22,738 nt of DNA from Candidatus Binatia bacterium (GCA_022827045.1 JAJDTQ010000016.1:1-22738); one strand, 5' to 3'; shown: positions 1-9,364, numbered from the stretch's first letter. Notes: generated from the sequence alone by a model not told the origin. Program-made: numbers and translations.

Positions 1-1391
1 TACGAAGCCAGTCCCGTCTTGAGATAGCCGATGCACGCGCTTTCGTCGAACGATGCCGGGGCCGTCGATTCCACCACCGCGGCGACGGCCTCCCCGAAAT
101 CCGGGTGCGGGACGCCAAAGACCGCGGAGCCGGCGACCCCGTCCAGTTCGTCCAGCGCGTCCTCCACCTCCTTGGGATAGACGTTGAGGCCGCCGGAGAT
201 CACGACATCGGTCTCCCGTCCCAGAATCCGGATGCAACCGCTTTCGTCGATCTCGGCGATGTCGCCGGTGACGAACCAACCGTCGTCGGTGAAGGCCTGC
301 TCCTCGGGCCGGTTCCAGTAGCCGGCGAAAACGTTGTGTCCGCGGGTTTCCAGCACGCCGGTGGCGGCGGACTCGAAGCGCCCCTCCTCGTTGGCGACCC
401 GGACACGGATGCCGGGGAGCGGCCAGCCCACCCAGCCGCGCTGGCCGGCGGTGCCCGGCGGAATCGCCGTGATGATGGCGGCCTCGGTGGTGCCGTAGCG
501 TTCGATGATCTCCATGCCGGTGGTCCGCCGGAAGCGGTCGGCCGTGTCCGGCGGCAGCGGCGCCGAGCCCGAGATGGCCAGGCGGAACGCCCCCTCCGCC
601 GCGGCGCCGAGGTCCGGCTCCTTCAGCAGCCGCGCGTAGTGTGTCGGAACCCCCATCATGACGCTGCAGCGGGACAGCTCACGCAGCACGCTCCCGGCCT
701 CGAACCGGGCGAGAAAGCAGACCGCGCCCCCGGCCGCGAGCATCACGTTGATGGCGGTCAGAAGCCCGTGGGCGTGATAGGCCGGCAGCGCGTGCATCAG
801 CACGTCCTCACGCCCCAGTTGCCATACCTTCACCAGCGCCCGGGCGCTGGCCGCCAGGTTGCCGTGGGTGATCAGGGCCCCCTTGGGACGGCCGGTGGTT
901 CCTGATGTGTAGAGCAGCGCCGCCGGCGCGCCGTCCGGCAGTTCCGCGGCCTCCGGTCCGGCGCCGGAAGCGCGCGCGAGCTCGGCAAGGGAACCCCGGT
1001 CGCCGCGAAGGCTCTCGATACGAAAACCCTGGCGGGCGGCCGCGGCGCCGAAGGTTGCAGCCTCGTCGGGGTCGCAGACGAACAGAACGGGTCGCGCGTC
1101 CGCCAGCAGCGCCTCCACCTCGCGCGGTGTGTAGGCGGTGTTCATGGGGTGCAGGATGGCGCCCGTCTTGAAGCACGCATGAGCCAGGAACACGGCCTCG
1201 ACGCACTTCCCGACCCTCACCGAGACCCGGTCGCCGGGCTCGACACCGCAGGCCGCCAGGGCGGCGGCGGTCCTGTCGATGGCCTTCAAGACCTCCCCGG
1301 TGGAAAGGGAGGGGCCACCCGGCAAGACGAAGGCCGGGTCGAGACTCGCACGGTGGCCGTAAAGGGCGTGAATGAGATTGCCGTTGGTCAT
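1..1391 (-). CDS. MatB-like malonyl-CoA / acyl-CoA synthetase (AMP-forming), 3' end cut by window
   Basis: The frame is open from an ATG at 1391 to the window edge (463 complete codons). About 40 C-terminal residues, including the catalytic lysine segment, lie outside. The ANL-superfamily nucleotide loop (YTSGTTGRPKG) is at residues 161-171. It is followed by HALPAYHAHG, MGVPTHYARLL, SGSAPL, ERYGTTE and the hinge region (GDI..ID, GRETDVVISGG, VYPKEVED, GVPHPDFGE). The order and wording of these motifs match malonyl-CoA synthetases of the MatB group, which make malonyl-CoA from malonate, ATP and CoA in the cytoplasm. Substrate assignment is inferred; methylmalonate or another short acid is possible. 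No strong Shine-Dalgarno sequence precedes the ATG. The gene lies 94 bp downstream of the crotonase-like gene on the same strand, so cotranscription is plausible. Confidence 0.85.
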   Translation of the reverse strand, partial: MTNGNLIHALYGHRASLDPAFVLPGGPSLSTGEVLKAIDRTAAALAACGVEPGDRVSVRVGKCVEAVFLAHACFKTGAILHPMNTAYTPREVEALLADARPVLFVCDPDEAATFGAAAARQGFRIESLRGDRGSLAELARASGAGPEAAELPDGAPAALLYTSGTTGRPKGALITHGNLAASARALVKVWQLGREDVLMHALPAYHAHGLLTAINVMLAAGGAVCFLARFEAGSVLRELSRCSVMMGVPTHYARLLKEPDLGAAAEGAFRLAISGSAPLPPDTADRFRRTTGMEIIERYGTTEAAIITAIPPGTAGQRGWVGWPLPGIRVRVANEEGRFESAATGVLETRGHNVFAGYWNRPEEQAFTDDGWFVTGDIAEIDESGCIRILGRETDVVISGGLNVYPKEVEDALDELDGVAGSAVFGVPHPDFGEAVAAVVESTAPASFDESACIGYLKTGLAS

Positions 1392-1410
1392 GGTCTGCCC
1401 GCTAGAGAGA

Positions 1411-1434
1411 GTCATTGACCGACCGATCTATGAC
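1411..1434. promoter_or_regulatory. inverted repeat GTCAT/ATGAC around GACCGACCGATC, possible operator
   Basis: GTCAT at 1411-1415 and ATGAC at 1430-1434 form an inverted repeat around a GACC-GACC-GATC core. It lies 20-43 bp upstream of the ligase start codon. GACCGACC-type sites are common for TetR-family regulators of acyl-CoA genes, but no regulator gene is present here. Assignment as an operator is a weak inference. CTAGAG also occurs on both sides (1402-1407 and 1434-1439). Confidence 0.2.
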
Positions 1435-1485
1435 TAGAGGGATTCTGTTGAGACTTCCAAGCAAGGCAGAGGCTCGGTAGGCCGG

Positions 1486-2277
1486 TCAGCGGCCTCGGAA
1501 CTCGGGCTTGCGTTTCTCCGCAAACGCCGACAGGCCCTCGGCATAGTCCGTGCTGGCGTCCGCTTCGAGGGCGATGCGGCGCAGCGCTTCGTTGCCGCCG
1601 TCTCCGCGAGCCAGCGCAGTCAGCGCGGACTTGGCCGCGGCCATGGTCAAGGGCGCATTTCGGGCCACGTCCCGGGCCAGGCGCCGGCCTTCCTCGAGCA
1701 CGGTGCCCGGCTTCACGAGACGGTGCACCGCACCCAGGGAGTGGGCCGAGGATGCATCGTAACGCCAACTGCCCAGGAGCAGTCCGCGAACCGCCGAATC
1801 TCCGAACACCCGCACGAAGCGGGCGATGCCGCGGGGGTCGTAACCGAGACCCAGCCGCGCCGCCGGGACCATGAAGTAGGCATCGTCCGCGGCGACCCGG
1901 AGGTCGCAGGCGCAGGCAAGCGACGCTCCGGCGCCGACGCACGGGCCGGCGACGCAGGCGAGGGTCGGCTGCGGCACCGCTTCCAGGGCGAGCAGCGCGT
2001 TCTCCACCAGGTCGTCGTAGGCGCGAGTGGCGCCGGGCGCTCGCAGGGCGGCGAACTCCCGGATGTCGGCGCCGGAAGAAAAAACCGTTTCGTCGCCGGC
2101 CAGCAGGATCACCCGGACCGCGCGGTCGCTGCCGACACTGTGGGCAAAGCGCCGCAGTTCGTTCCACATGGCGGCAGACAGGGCGTTGCGGCTGTCGCCG
2201 GCGCACAGCCGCAGTTCGGCCACGCCTTCCGCGACGGTCACGCGTATGCCGTCGGCGGCTGATACCGGCTTGCTCAC
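1486..2277 (-). CDS. enoyl-CoA hydratase/isomerase (crotonase-fold) family protein lacking both canonical glutamates
   Basis: 263 residues from a GTG at 2277, chosen because GGAGG lies just upstream and the GTGA overlaps the stop of the preceding hydrolase gene by 4 bp. The same frame runs further upstream, but that part lies inside the hydrolase gene and is not family-like. The crotonase oxyanion-hole segments are visible at residues 67-72 (SSGADI) and 114-118 (VGAGA). At the positions of the two catalytic glutamates of classical hydratase (GGGCE and QPE), this protein has Ser119 and Ala139. An aspartate follows at 147 in the GYDPRG segment. Members with PAARLGLGY are usually annotated as enoyl-CoA hydratase, but their reaction is often untested. 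It probably acts on an acyl-CoA ester in the cytoplasm together with the neighbouring ligase and hydrolase. Confidence 0.85.
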   Translation of the reverse strand: MSKPVSAADGIRVTVAEGVAELRLCAGDSRNALSAAMWNELRRFAHSVGSDRAVRVILLAGDETVFSSGADIREFAALRAPGATRAYDDLVENALLALEAVPQPTLACVAGPCVGAGASLACACDLRVAADDAYFMVPAARLGLGYDPRGIARFVRVFGDSAVRGLLLGSWRYDASSAHSLGAVHRLVKPGTVLEEGRRLARDVARNAPLTMAAAKSALTALARGDGGNEALRRIALEADASTDYAEGLSAFAEKRKPEFRGR

Positions 2278-3128
2278 CTTTCCCTCCGGTGCGCCATCCA
2301 GGCGCCGTCCGCGACCGCGCTGAACAGCTCCGCCAGCGCCGTGTTGACGGCAGCCGGCTCTTCCAGCGTCAGCGTATGTCCCGAGCGCGGCACCACCACC
2401 AGCGCTGCCATGGGAGCGGTGCGCTTGAGGAATACACTGCCGTCGAGGCATGGGTCGTCCTCGTCGCCGACGATGACCAGCAACGGGATATCAAGCGTAG
2501 ACAACGGTGCTTCCAGGTTCCCCAGGGTAGGGCGCAGCCCCTGCACCCGCGACATGGTGAGCGCCAGGCCGGTGGCCGAGTGGTCTGCGAGCTGCCTCTC
2601 GAACTCGGCGAATCCCCGCGGATCCTTGGCCTCGAAGGCCCTGCGCATGGGGTAGCGGGCGTACTTGGCCGCTGCCTCCGCCATGGGTTCGTCGCGGAAC
2701 ATACGGGCGATGTCCGCGCACATGGCCGCCCGTTCTTCGCGCTCGTCCGGGTTCGAGCCCCAGCCGCAGCCGATGGCGGCCACGGACAGGCACCGTCCGG
2801 GGTGGTGGATGGCCACGTGAAGCGCGGTATAGGCGCCCATGGAGTGCCCCACGATGTGCGCCTTCTCGAGGCCGAGACCGTCGAGCACCGCTACGACGTC
2901 GTCCCGGGCGGTGTCCTGTCCGTAGGCGTCCGGCGACTCGGGAACGTCGGACGGCAGGTAGCCACGGGCGTCGAAGGCGATGCAGCGGTTGGAGCGCGAG
3001 AAGAACCGCACCTGGGGCTCGAAGCTCCGGTGGTCCCCGGCGAACTCGTGGACGAACACGATGGGGACGCCCTCCCCGCACTCTTCGTAGTGGAGCCGGG
3101 TTCCGTCGGATGTGGTGATGCTCGGCAA
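2274..3128 (-). CDS. alpha/beta-fold hydrolase
   Basis: 284 residues. The start is a TTG at 3128, supported by GAGG five bases upstream and by the family-typical beginning (SDGTRLHYEE). The catalytic triad is visible: nucleophile Ser96 in GHSMG, acid Asp224 in GDEDDP, and His251 in SGHT. An HE-F-AGDHR oxyanion-loop region lies near residue 27. Length and layout match soluble esterases and C-C hydrolases of about 280 residues. The substrate is unknown; a (thio)ester or beta-diketone cleavage product is possible given the crotonase and ligase genes downstream. Its stop overlaps the next start (GTGA), implying translational coupling. It begins 45 bp after the small membrane-protein gene. Confidence 0.9.
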   Translation of the reverse strand: MPSITTSDGTRLHYEECGEGVPIVFVHEFAGDHRSFEPQVRFFSRSNRCIAFDARGYLPSDVPESPDAYGQDTARDDVVAVLDGLGLEKAHIVGHSMGAYTALHVAIHHPGRCLSVAAIGCGWGSNPDEREERAAMCADIARMFRDEPMAEAAAKYARYPMRRAFEAKDPRGFAEFERQLADHSATGLALTMSRVQGLRPTLGNLEAPLSTLDIPLLVIVGDEDDPCLDGSVFLKRTAPMAALVVVPRSGHTLTLEEPAAVNTALAELFSAVADGAWMAHRRER

Positions 3129-3173
3129 GAAGACCTCGTCGAAGAGAGGTTAGGTCAAGACGCGGCCGTCTTC

Positions 3174-3575
3174 CTATCCCAGTTCCTTGCGGTGCATGCT
3201 CAGCAGCACCGCCGAGCCCACCGACACGCCCACGGCGATCAGGGAGTACATCGCCGCCAGCACGACGTCCGCCCCCGACGGCGGCGGGTTGTTGCTCCAG
3301 TAAAGGAACAGGTTCACGACGACGTAGAGGGCGTAGGCGTGCGCCATCCCGATGACGATGCGTTTCATGTACCAAAGGCCCAGGCCGTAGACCACCAGGT
3401 AGGCGCCGAACACGAGGCTCCACAACACGCTGTCACCGCCCGCCAGGCGGGTCCCGAACAGAACGAAGCCAGTGTGCTCGGTCAGCTGAAGAGGCTTGGA
3501 GAAGTTCGAGATCGCCAGCAGCCAGAAGCAGATCGCGAGCCCGCGAAAGATGCGCGCCATTCGTGGCTCCATCAT
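3174..3575 (-). CDS. small four-helix membrane protein of unknown function
   Basis: 133 residues. Start ATG at 3575 has AAGGAG seven bases upstream; a second ATG follows immediately and a third at residue 6. Four hydrophobic segments, roughly residues 8-25, 50-69, 73-93 and 102-125, predict an inner-membrane protein. The loop before the last helix is proline-rich (NNPPPSG). Conserved-looking charged residues are few, and no known domain is recognised. It is the first gene of the unit running to the MatB-like ligase, so a link with uptake or membrane anchoring of that pathway is possible but unsupported. Confidence 0.75.
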   Translation of the reverse strand: MMEPRMARIFRGLAICFWLLAISNFSKPLQLTEHTGFVLFGTRLAGGDSVLWSLVFGAYLVVYGLGLWYMKRIVIGMAHAYALYVVVNLFLYWSNNPPPSGADVVLAAMYSLIAVGVSVGSAVLLSMHRKELG

Positions 3576-3612
3576 GGTTGTGCTCCTTCTCGAGAGCGAC
3601 GAGATCCTGCGA

Positions 3613-3621
3613 ATCTTAGCA
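3613..3621 (-). promoter_or_regulatory. candidate extended -10 promoter for the 3575-to-1 gene block
   Basis: Read on the minus strand, TGCTAAGAT fits an extended -10 element (TGnTAtaAT-like), with transcription expected to start near 3606, about 30 bases before the ATG at 3575. No good -35 box is seen at 17-18 bp. This would separate the left unit from the ABC-transporter unit, which ends at 3672. Confidence 0.3.
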
Positions 3622-3671
3622 CACGTGCCGGCGGACGGGACACCACACTAGCGGGATCGTGCGCGGAGGCG

Positions 3672-6196
3672 TCAGACCTCGCGCAGGGCGGTCGCCGGCG
3701 GCGTCCGGACGAGTCTGCGCGTGCCCAGGTAGCCGACGGCGGCGACCATCAAGAGGCCGAACAGCGGCCCCACCGGCCAGATGTGCGGATGCAGGCTGGT
3801 CGGGAGCTCGAAAACGAAACGGTTCAGCGAGAACGTCGTGATCTCCGCGCCGACGACCGCGACGATGCCGGCGAACGCGCCCAGCGCCGCGAACTCGGCC
3901 ACCAGCGCGCCGGTGATGAGGCGCCGCGTCCCGCCCAGGGCACGCAGCAGCGCCAACTCCTTCAGGCGCTGGTCCCGGCTCGACTGGATGGACGCGATCA
4001 GCACCAGCAACCCGGCGCACAGCACCAGGGCCAGCACCAGCTCCACGGCCTGGGCGACGTGGGTGATGATGCGCCGCAGGTGGGTGATGAGCTGGTCGAC
4101 GTCGATGACCGAGACGGTGGGGTGGCGGGAGAGCAGTTCGTTGAGGAACGCCTTCCGTTCCGAGGGCAGGTGGAAGCTGGTCATGTAGGTGGCGGGCTGC
4201 CCGTCCAGCGCGCCCGGCGAAAGGATGACGAAGAAGTTTGGCTGCAGGCTGTCCCAGGCCACGCGCCGGGTATTGGTGACGGTGGCGCTGAAGGGCAGCC
4301 CGCCGACGTCGAAGGTCAGGGAGTCGCCCAGCGCCAGCCCGAGGGCCGCTGCGTACTCTTCCTCCAACGACGCGGAGGGAGCGGCGCCGGCGGACCACCA
4401 CTTCCCGTCCACCACGACGTTGTGGGCGGGCAGGTCCGCCAGGAACGTGAGGTTGCGCTCGCGCAGGATTCCGGGCCGGCTCCGGCCGCCGGGGCCATCC
4501 CGTTCGTCGTCCGGTTCTTCCCGGCGCTCACGCCGTTGCCGCTGCCACTGCGCTGCCGCGATGCCGTTGACCGCGGTGATGCGGCCGCGGATCATCGGGA
4601 ACATCCTGCCGTCGTAGCCGGCGCGGGCGTTCAGCAGGGTTTCGATCGCGTCCACCTCGGCCGGCGCCACGTTCATCACGAACTGGTTGGGTGCGCGCTC
4701 CGGTATGCGTGCCTGCCACTCGTCGATCAGCGCCGTGCGCACCAGCAGCATGATCAGCAACAGCATGACGGCCACGCCGAAGACCACGATCTGCCCCACG
4801 TTCTCGCGGTGGCGGCGGTGCAGGCCCGCCAGGGCCAGGCGCCAGACGCTGCCGGCCTGCATGCCCAGGGCGCGTCCACCCCGCAGCAGGATCAGCGCCA
4901 GCCCGGCGAACACGGTGACGGTCACGGCCGCTCCGGCCAGCGCCCATCCCGTCAGCGCGGCGTCGCCGCTGTACCACACCAGCAGGCCCAGGCCGCCGAC
5001 CGCGGCGCAGCCGTAGGTCAACGCCGAGGCCGTTGCCGGCGCCAGGTCCCGGCGGATGACGCGCATGGGCGAAACCCCACGCAAGCGCAGGAGCGGTGGC
5101 AGGCCGAACGCCAGCACGCAGATGAAGCCGCTGAGAAGGCCCACCCACACGGGCCGCGCCCCCGGCAGCGGCAGCGATACCGGCAGGAAGCCGCGGAGTG
5201 CCGCAACGATGCCGAAGTGGGCCAGGGCGCCCAGGACCAGGCCGGTCAAGGCGCCCGCCGCGCCGATAATCAGGAGAACGAGAATGTAGCCCCGCTGGAC
5301 CTGCGCGGGCGTGGCGCCTAGGGTCTTCAGCACGGCCACGTGGTCGTAGTGCCGCCGCGCGTAGCGACGGGCGCTCAAGGCTACGGCAACGCCCGCCAAC
5401 AGCACCGTCAGCAAGCCGCCGAGCAGCAGGAAGCTCTCCGCGCGCTCCAGGGCGCTGTCGATGCGGGCGTTGGCGGAGCGCACGTCGCGCCAGCGGTAGC
5501 CGGGCGCCAGTTCGTCGCGGATGGCGTCGTGGAGCGAGCGCAACGCGTCGTCACCGCCCGCCAGCAGCAGGCGGTAGCGGATGCGGCTGCCGGGCTGGAT
5601 TACCCGCGTGGCCGGGAGGTCCTCCGCGCGCATCAGGAGCCGCGGCGCGAACCCCAGAAAGCCGCCGCCCCGGTCCGGCTCGGAAGCCAGCACGGCAGCC
5701 ACCGTGAAGTCGGCGTAGCCGACGGAGACGGTGTCGCCCACCTTGACGCCCAGGGCCGGGAACAAGCGTGAGTCCAGCCAGACCTCGCCCGGGGCCGGCA
5801 GGCCGTCGGTGCGCCGGCCGCGGCCGAAGGGCTCGTCGGCCACCCGCAGCGTGCCGCGCAGGGGATATCCCGGGGTCGCCGCCTTGACGCTGGCCAGTCG
5901 GCTGCGTCCGCTGGCGTCCGAGGACGCCATGGACGGAAAACGGACGACGTCGGCCACGGCGAGCCCACGGGCGGCGGCGAGGTCGCGGAAGCGTTGCGGC
6001 ACCGCGCGTGAGGCGTCGATGACGCGGTCCGCTCCCAGGAGCGTCGCCGATTCCGCCACCAGTGCGCGTTGCAGACGGTCGACGAACAGGCTGACGGCGG
6101 TGACGGCGCCCACCGCCAGGAGCAGTGCGGCGAGCAGCAACCGCAGCTCCCCGGCGCGCCAGTCGCGCAGCGCGAGGCGTAGCGCCAGCGACAGGC

Positions 6197-6200
<4 letters not shown>
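3672..6200 (-). CDS. ybbP: YbbP-like FtsX-family ABC transporter permease
   Basis: 842 residues from a GTG at 6200 that overlaps the stop of the ATPase gene by 4 bp (GTGA). The frame is open further upstream, but that part is antiparallel shadow of the ATPase. Layout fits the MacB/LolC-like (FtsX/DUF214) superfamily with a duplicated core. There is a hydrophobic helix near residues 18-38, a large extracytoplasmic domain, three helices around residues 260-360, further helices in the middle, a second extracytoplasmic domain and three final helices ending near the C-terminus. A charged stretch rich in Arg, Glu and Asp sits in the second half. Escherichia coli YbbP is slightly shorter (about 804 residues). 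The adjoining YbbA-type ATPase and divergent TesA reproduce a known conserved neighbourhood. The transported substrate is not known; lipid or lipoprotein-related export is the usual suggestion. Confidence 0.9.
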
Positions 6201-6886
<686 letters not shown>

Positions 6887-6899
6887 GAAAGGTTTCTCG

Positions 6900-7553
6900 A
6901 TGGGACGGTCGCCGGCTCTTATGATTGGACTGTTGCGGGGTTCCCTGCTCGTGGCCGCGCTTGTTGCGGCGGCTGGACACGCGCCGGCTTCGGACGCGGG
7001 CAAGACCGTGCTGGTCATGGGGAACAGTATCAGCGCCGCCTATGGACTTCAAACCGGGAGGGGTGAACGCGGCTGGGTGGAGCTGCTTCGCGAGCGCCTG
7101 GGGCCGCGCCATCGCGTGGTCAACGCCAGCATCGGCGGCGACACCACCGTGGGCGGCCTGGCGCGCCTGCCCAAGACGCTGTCAGTCCACAAGCCCGACA
7201 TCGTCATCATCGAGCTGGGCGGCAATGACGGCCTGCGTGGCTACCCGGTAGCCTCCATCCGCGCCAACCTCCTGGCCATGAGTCGGGCGGTCCTGGCCGC
7301 CGGCGCCAGACCCGTGCTCGCCGGCATGCAGATGACCCCTAACCTGGGGCCGCGCTACACCACGGCCTTCCGCCGGATGTACCCCGACGTCGCCGCCGAA
7401 ACCGGCGCTGCGCTGGTGCCGTTCATCCTCGAAGGAGTCGCCCTGGACGACACGCTCATGCAGCGCGACGGCATCCATCCCAACGCCAGGGCCCAGCCGC
7501 TGCTGCTGGACAACGTCTGGCCGGTGCTGAAACCGTTGTTGGAGGGGGATTGA
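6900..7553 (+). CDS. tesA: TesA-like periplasmic GDSL esterase / lysophospholipase L1
   Basis: 217 residues from the ATG at 6900, chosen because AAAGG lies seven bases upstream and it gives a compact signal peptide (hydrophobic residues 9-25, likely cut around HAPA-SD near residue 30). Alternative ATGs are at 6885 and 6921. SGNH-hydrolase blocks are present: nucleophile Ser43, oxyanion residues Gly80 (NASIGGDT) and Asn109 (ELGGNDGLRG), and the Asp190-x-x-His193 pair (DGIHPN). The usual GDS of block I reads GNS, so the Asp before the serine is Asn42. TesA-type enzymes hydrolyse acyl thioesters, aryl esters and lysophospholipids in the periplasm. Divergent pairing with ybbAP matches E. coli and supports the assignment. 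Confidence 0.92.
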   Translation: MGRSPALMIGLLRGSLLVAALVAAAGHAPASDAGKTVLVMGNSISAAYGLQTGRGERGWVELLRERLGPRHRVVNASIGGDTTVGGLARLPKTLSVHKPDIVIIELGGNDGLRGYPVASIRANLLAMSRAVLAAGARPVLAGMQMTPNLGPRYTTAFRRMYPDVAAETGAALVPFILEGVALDDTLMQRDGIHPNARAQPLLLDNVWPVLKPLLEGD

Positions 7554-7578
7554 TGCGCTTTTCCGTGGATAGAGACCA

Positions 7579-8058
7579 ATGACGAACCTACGCATACGAA
7601 CGGCAACCTTGGCGGACATGGATCGCATCGCCGCGTTTCAGCAGGCGATGGCCCTGGAGACCGAGGGCAAGGAGCTGGATGCCGTAACGCTGCGGCAGGG
7701 CGTAGCTGGCGTGTTCGAGGCGCCGGAGAAGGGCTTCTACCTCGTGGCAGTCGCGGACGCCGCCGAAGGCGGCACCCCTGCGGTAGTGGGAAGCCTGCTC
7801 ATCACCTACGAGTGGAGCGATTGGCGCAACGCCACCTTCTGGTGGATCCAGAGCGTCTACGTTGATGCCGGCTGGCGGCGACGGGGCGTCTATCGCGCGA
7901 TGTACGACCACGTGTTGGGCCTTGCCGGCGCCAGTGGCGACGTCTGCGGCATACGCCTCTATGTGGAGCGTACGAACGCTATCGCCCAAAAGACTTATGA
8001 CCGTCTGGGCATGCACAAGTCGCACTACGACCTGTACGAGATCGACTTGACGTCATGA
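7579..8058 (+). CDS. GNAT-family N-acetyltransferase
   Basis: 159 residues. The GNAT core is visible: an N-terminal strand (IRTATLADMDRIAAF), a central beta-strand with WWIQSVYV, and the acetyl-CoA pyrophosphate loop (VDAGWRRRGVYRAM, residues 95-108). A closing strand follows (LYVERTN..AQKTYDRLGM). Tyr105 occupies the small-residue position of the classic R-x-x-G-x-G/A loop, a variant seen in several subfamilies. The acceptor substrate is unknown. It starts 25 bp after tesA on the same strand, with only a weak AGAG before the ATG, so it may be translated from the tesA message. It faces the FAD oxidase gene tail-to-tail across a hairpin. Confidence 0.88.
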   Translation: MTNLRIRTATLADMDRIAAFQQAMALETEGKELDAVTLRQGVAGVFEAPEKGFYLVAVADAAEGGTPAVVGSLLITYEWSDWRNATFWWIQSVYVDAGWRRRGVYRAMYDHVLGLAGASGDVCGIRLYVERTNAIAQKTYDRLGMHKSHYDLYEIDLTS

Positions 8059-8082
8059 GCGAGGGCGGTGGTCGAGAGAAAG

Positions 8083-8104
8083 AGTGTCGTGGGGACACGA
8101 CACT
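8083..8104. terminator. hairpin between convergent genes, likely (bidirectional) terminator
   Basis: AGTGTCGTG (8083-8091) and CACGACACT (8096-8104) form a perfect 9-bp stem closed by a four-base GGGA loop. It lies between the GNAT stop (8058) and the FAD-oxidase stop, and its right arm includes two bases of that stop codon. On the minus strand it is followed by CTTTCTCTC, a pyrimidine-rich but not pure T tract. On the plus strand no T run follows. Termination of the minus-strand unit is therefore better supported. Confidence 0.5.
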
Positions 8105-9260
8105 AGGCAGCGTTCGCCAGCGAGAAAAGCCGTCGCGCGGTCTCGGCCTCGGGTATGGAGAATCTTCCTTCCCACGCCAGCTCGGCCAGCAGCCTGCCGC
8201 TGAGGGGGGCGAACTTGAACCCGTGGCCCGAGAAGCCGGCGCCGATGGCGATGCGCGGGTTTTCGGGATGGTGGTCGATGATGAAGTCCTCGTTCGGGGA
8301 AACGGTGTACAGGCAGTGCTCGGCGCCGGCGAGGGTCCAATCCCTTGCGCTGAACAACATGGCCATGAAGCGGTGCAGGTCGTCGATCCTGTACTGGGCC
8401 ACGGACGCCGGCGGGTCGTCGGGGTCGTCGTCCCTGCCGTATCGAACGTGGCGCGCGACCTTGACTCCGGTGCGGCCGAACTCCGGCATGCCGTAGAACA
8501 CGTCGTTCTCTTCCTCTCCCATGTACATGCACACCGGGAAGCGGCCGGGCCGGTAGTCGTCGATGTTGTCCGGGGGCACGAAGTAGCCCACCGTCTGACG
8601 GGCGACCGCGAGCCTGGGCTTGAGGAACGGCAACAACTGTCCCGTCCACGCGCCCGCGGCCACGATCAGACACTCGGTCTTGAAGACCCCGGCGCTGGTT
8701 TCGACGGTGACGGGGTTGGCGCCGGGGTCGAGCCCGTAGACGACGGTGTTCTCGAATATGCGCACGCCGTTCACGCGCGCCAGCCGTGCGAGTGATTCCA
8801 TGGTCTCGCCGGCGGCGACGATGCCCGCGGTCCGGTCGAGGAGCACTCGCTCGACGTCTTCCAGCTTGAACTGGGGATAGAGCCGGCGCGCCTCGTCCGC
8901 CGTGACCACCTCCACGTCCGCGTCTTCTTGCTCCACCGCGCGGATGTAGCTGTTGAAACCCTCGCAGGGAGCCCCGGCGAAAAGCCCTGGGTTCGGGTGG
9001 ACGAGACGGGTGCCGGCGTCCTTCTCCAACCGGGGCCACTCCTCCGCGTGCACCCGTTGCATCAGGCGCACATACTCCGGCGCGGCATAGGCGCTCCGCG
9101 TGATGCGCGCCGCGCCGTGCGAGCTGCCCCGCTCGTGCCCGATGGCAAACCGTTCCACCAGCCCGAGCCGGCTCACGCCGAGCCGCGCAAGGTGATACAG
9201 CGCCGAGAGTCCGTTGACTCCCCCGCCGATCACCAGGGCGTCGAAAGTGTCGTTGCGCAT
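8103..9260 (-). CDS. monomeric sarcosine oxidase / N-methyltryptophan oxidase-type FAD oxidase
   Basis: 385 residues. The Rossmann dinucleotide loop (VIGGGVNG) is at residues 10-17, then the family SSHGAARITRSAY segment (46-58), a second FAD strand (LIVAAGAWTG, 198-207) and the C-terminal FAD region (GAGFSGHGFKF, 340-350). Cys316 in HCLYT aligns with the cysteine that covalently holds FAD in monomeric sarcosine oxidase, and Lys349 with its oxygen-activating lysine. Length matches the family (about 385-390). These enzymes oxidise N-methyl or secondary amino acids to imines with H2O2 release; the actual amine substrate is unknown. A covalent flavin is predicted from homology only. The start lacks a clear Shine-Dalgarno. 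It follows the LLM gene by 104 bp. Confidence 0.88.
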   Translation of the reverse strand: MRNDTFDALVIGGGVNGLSALYHLARLGVSRLGLVERFAIGHERGSSHGAARITRSAYAAPEYVRLMQRVHAEEWPRLEKDAGTRLVHPNPGLFAGAPCEGFNSYIRAVEQEDADVEVVTADEARRLYPQFKLEDVERVLLDRTAGIVAAGETMESLARLARVNGVRIFENTVVYGLDPGANPVTVETSAGVFKTECLIVAAGAWTGQLLPFLKPRLAVARQTVGYFVPPDNIDDYRPGRFPVCMYMGEEENDVFYGMPEFGRTGVKVARHVRYGRDDDPDDPPASVAQYRIDDLHRFMAMLFSARDWTLAGAEHCLYTVSPNEDFIIDHHPENPRIAIGAGFSGHGFKFAPLSGRLLAELAWEGRFSIPEAETARRLFSLANAA

Positions 9261-9290
9261 GGGGGTACGTTCTGTGTTGAAGGCGGCACG

Positions 9291-9314
9291 GAACGCCGTT
9301 CACGAGCGGAACGC
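9291..9314. repeat. GAACGC repeats in the gap before the FAD oxidase
   Basis: GAACGC occurs at 9291-9296 and 9309-9314, with the inverse CGTTC at 9297-9301. This gives a GAACG-C-CGTTC palindrome and a possible 5-bp hairpin in the leader upstream of the 9260 start codon. It could be an operator or mRNA structure. No clear promoter is visible in this 104-bp gap. Confidence 0.2.
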
Positions 9315-9364
9315 TCTGTATCGATCCGGCTCGATCCCTGGAAAGACGGCAAGTGCGCGGCGCG

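Noticed and set aside
2289..5321. 1010-codon plus-strand open frame
   Set aside because: It runs antisense to the hydrolase, small membrane protein and ybbP genes. Its product is a low-complexity mix rich in Arg, Gln, His and Gly with no motif, typical of antisense frames in GC-rich DNA.
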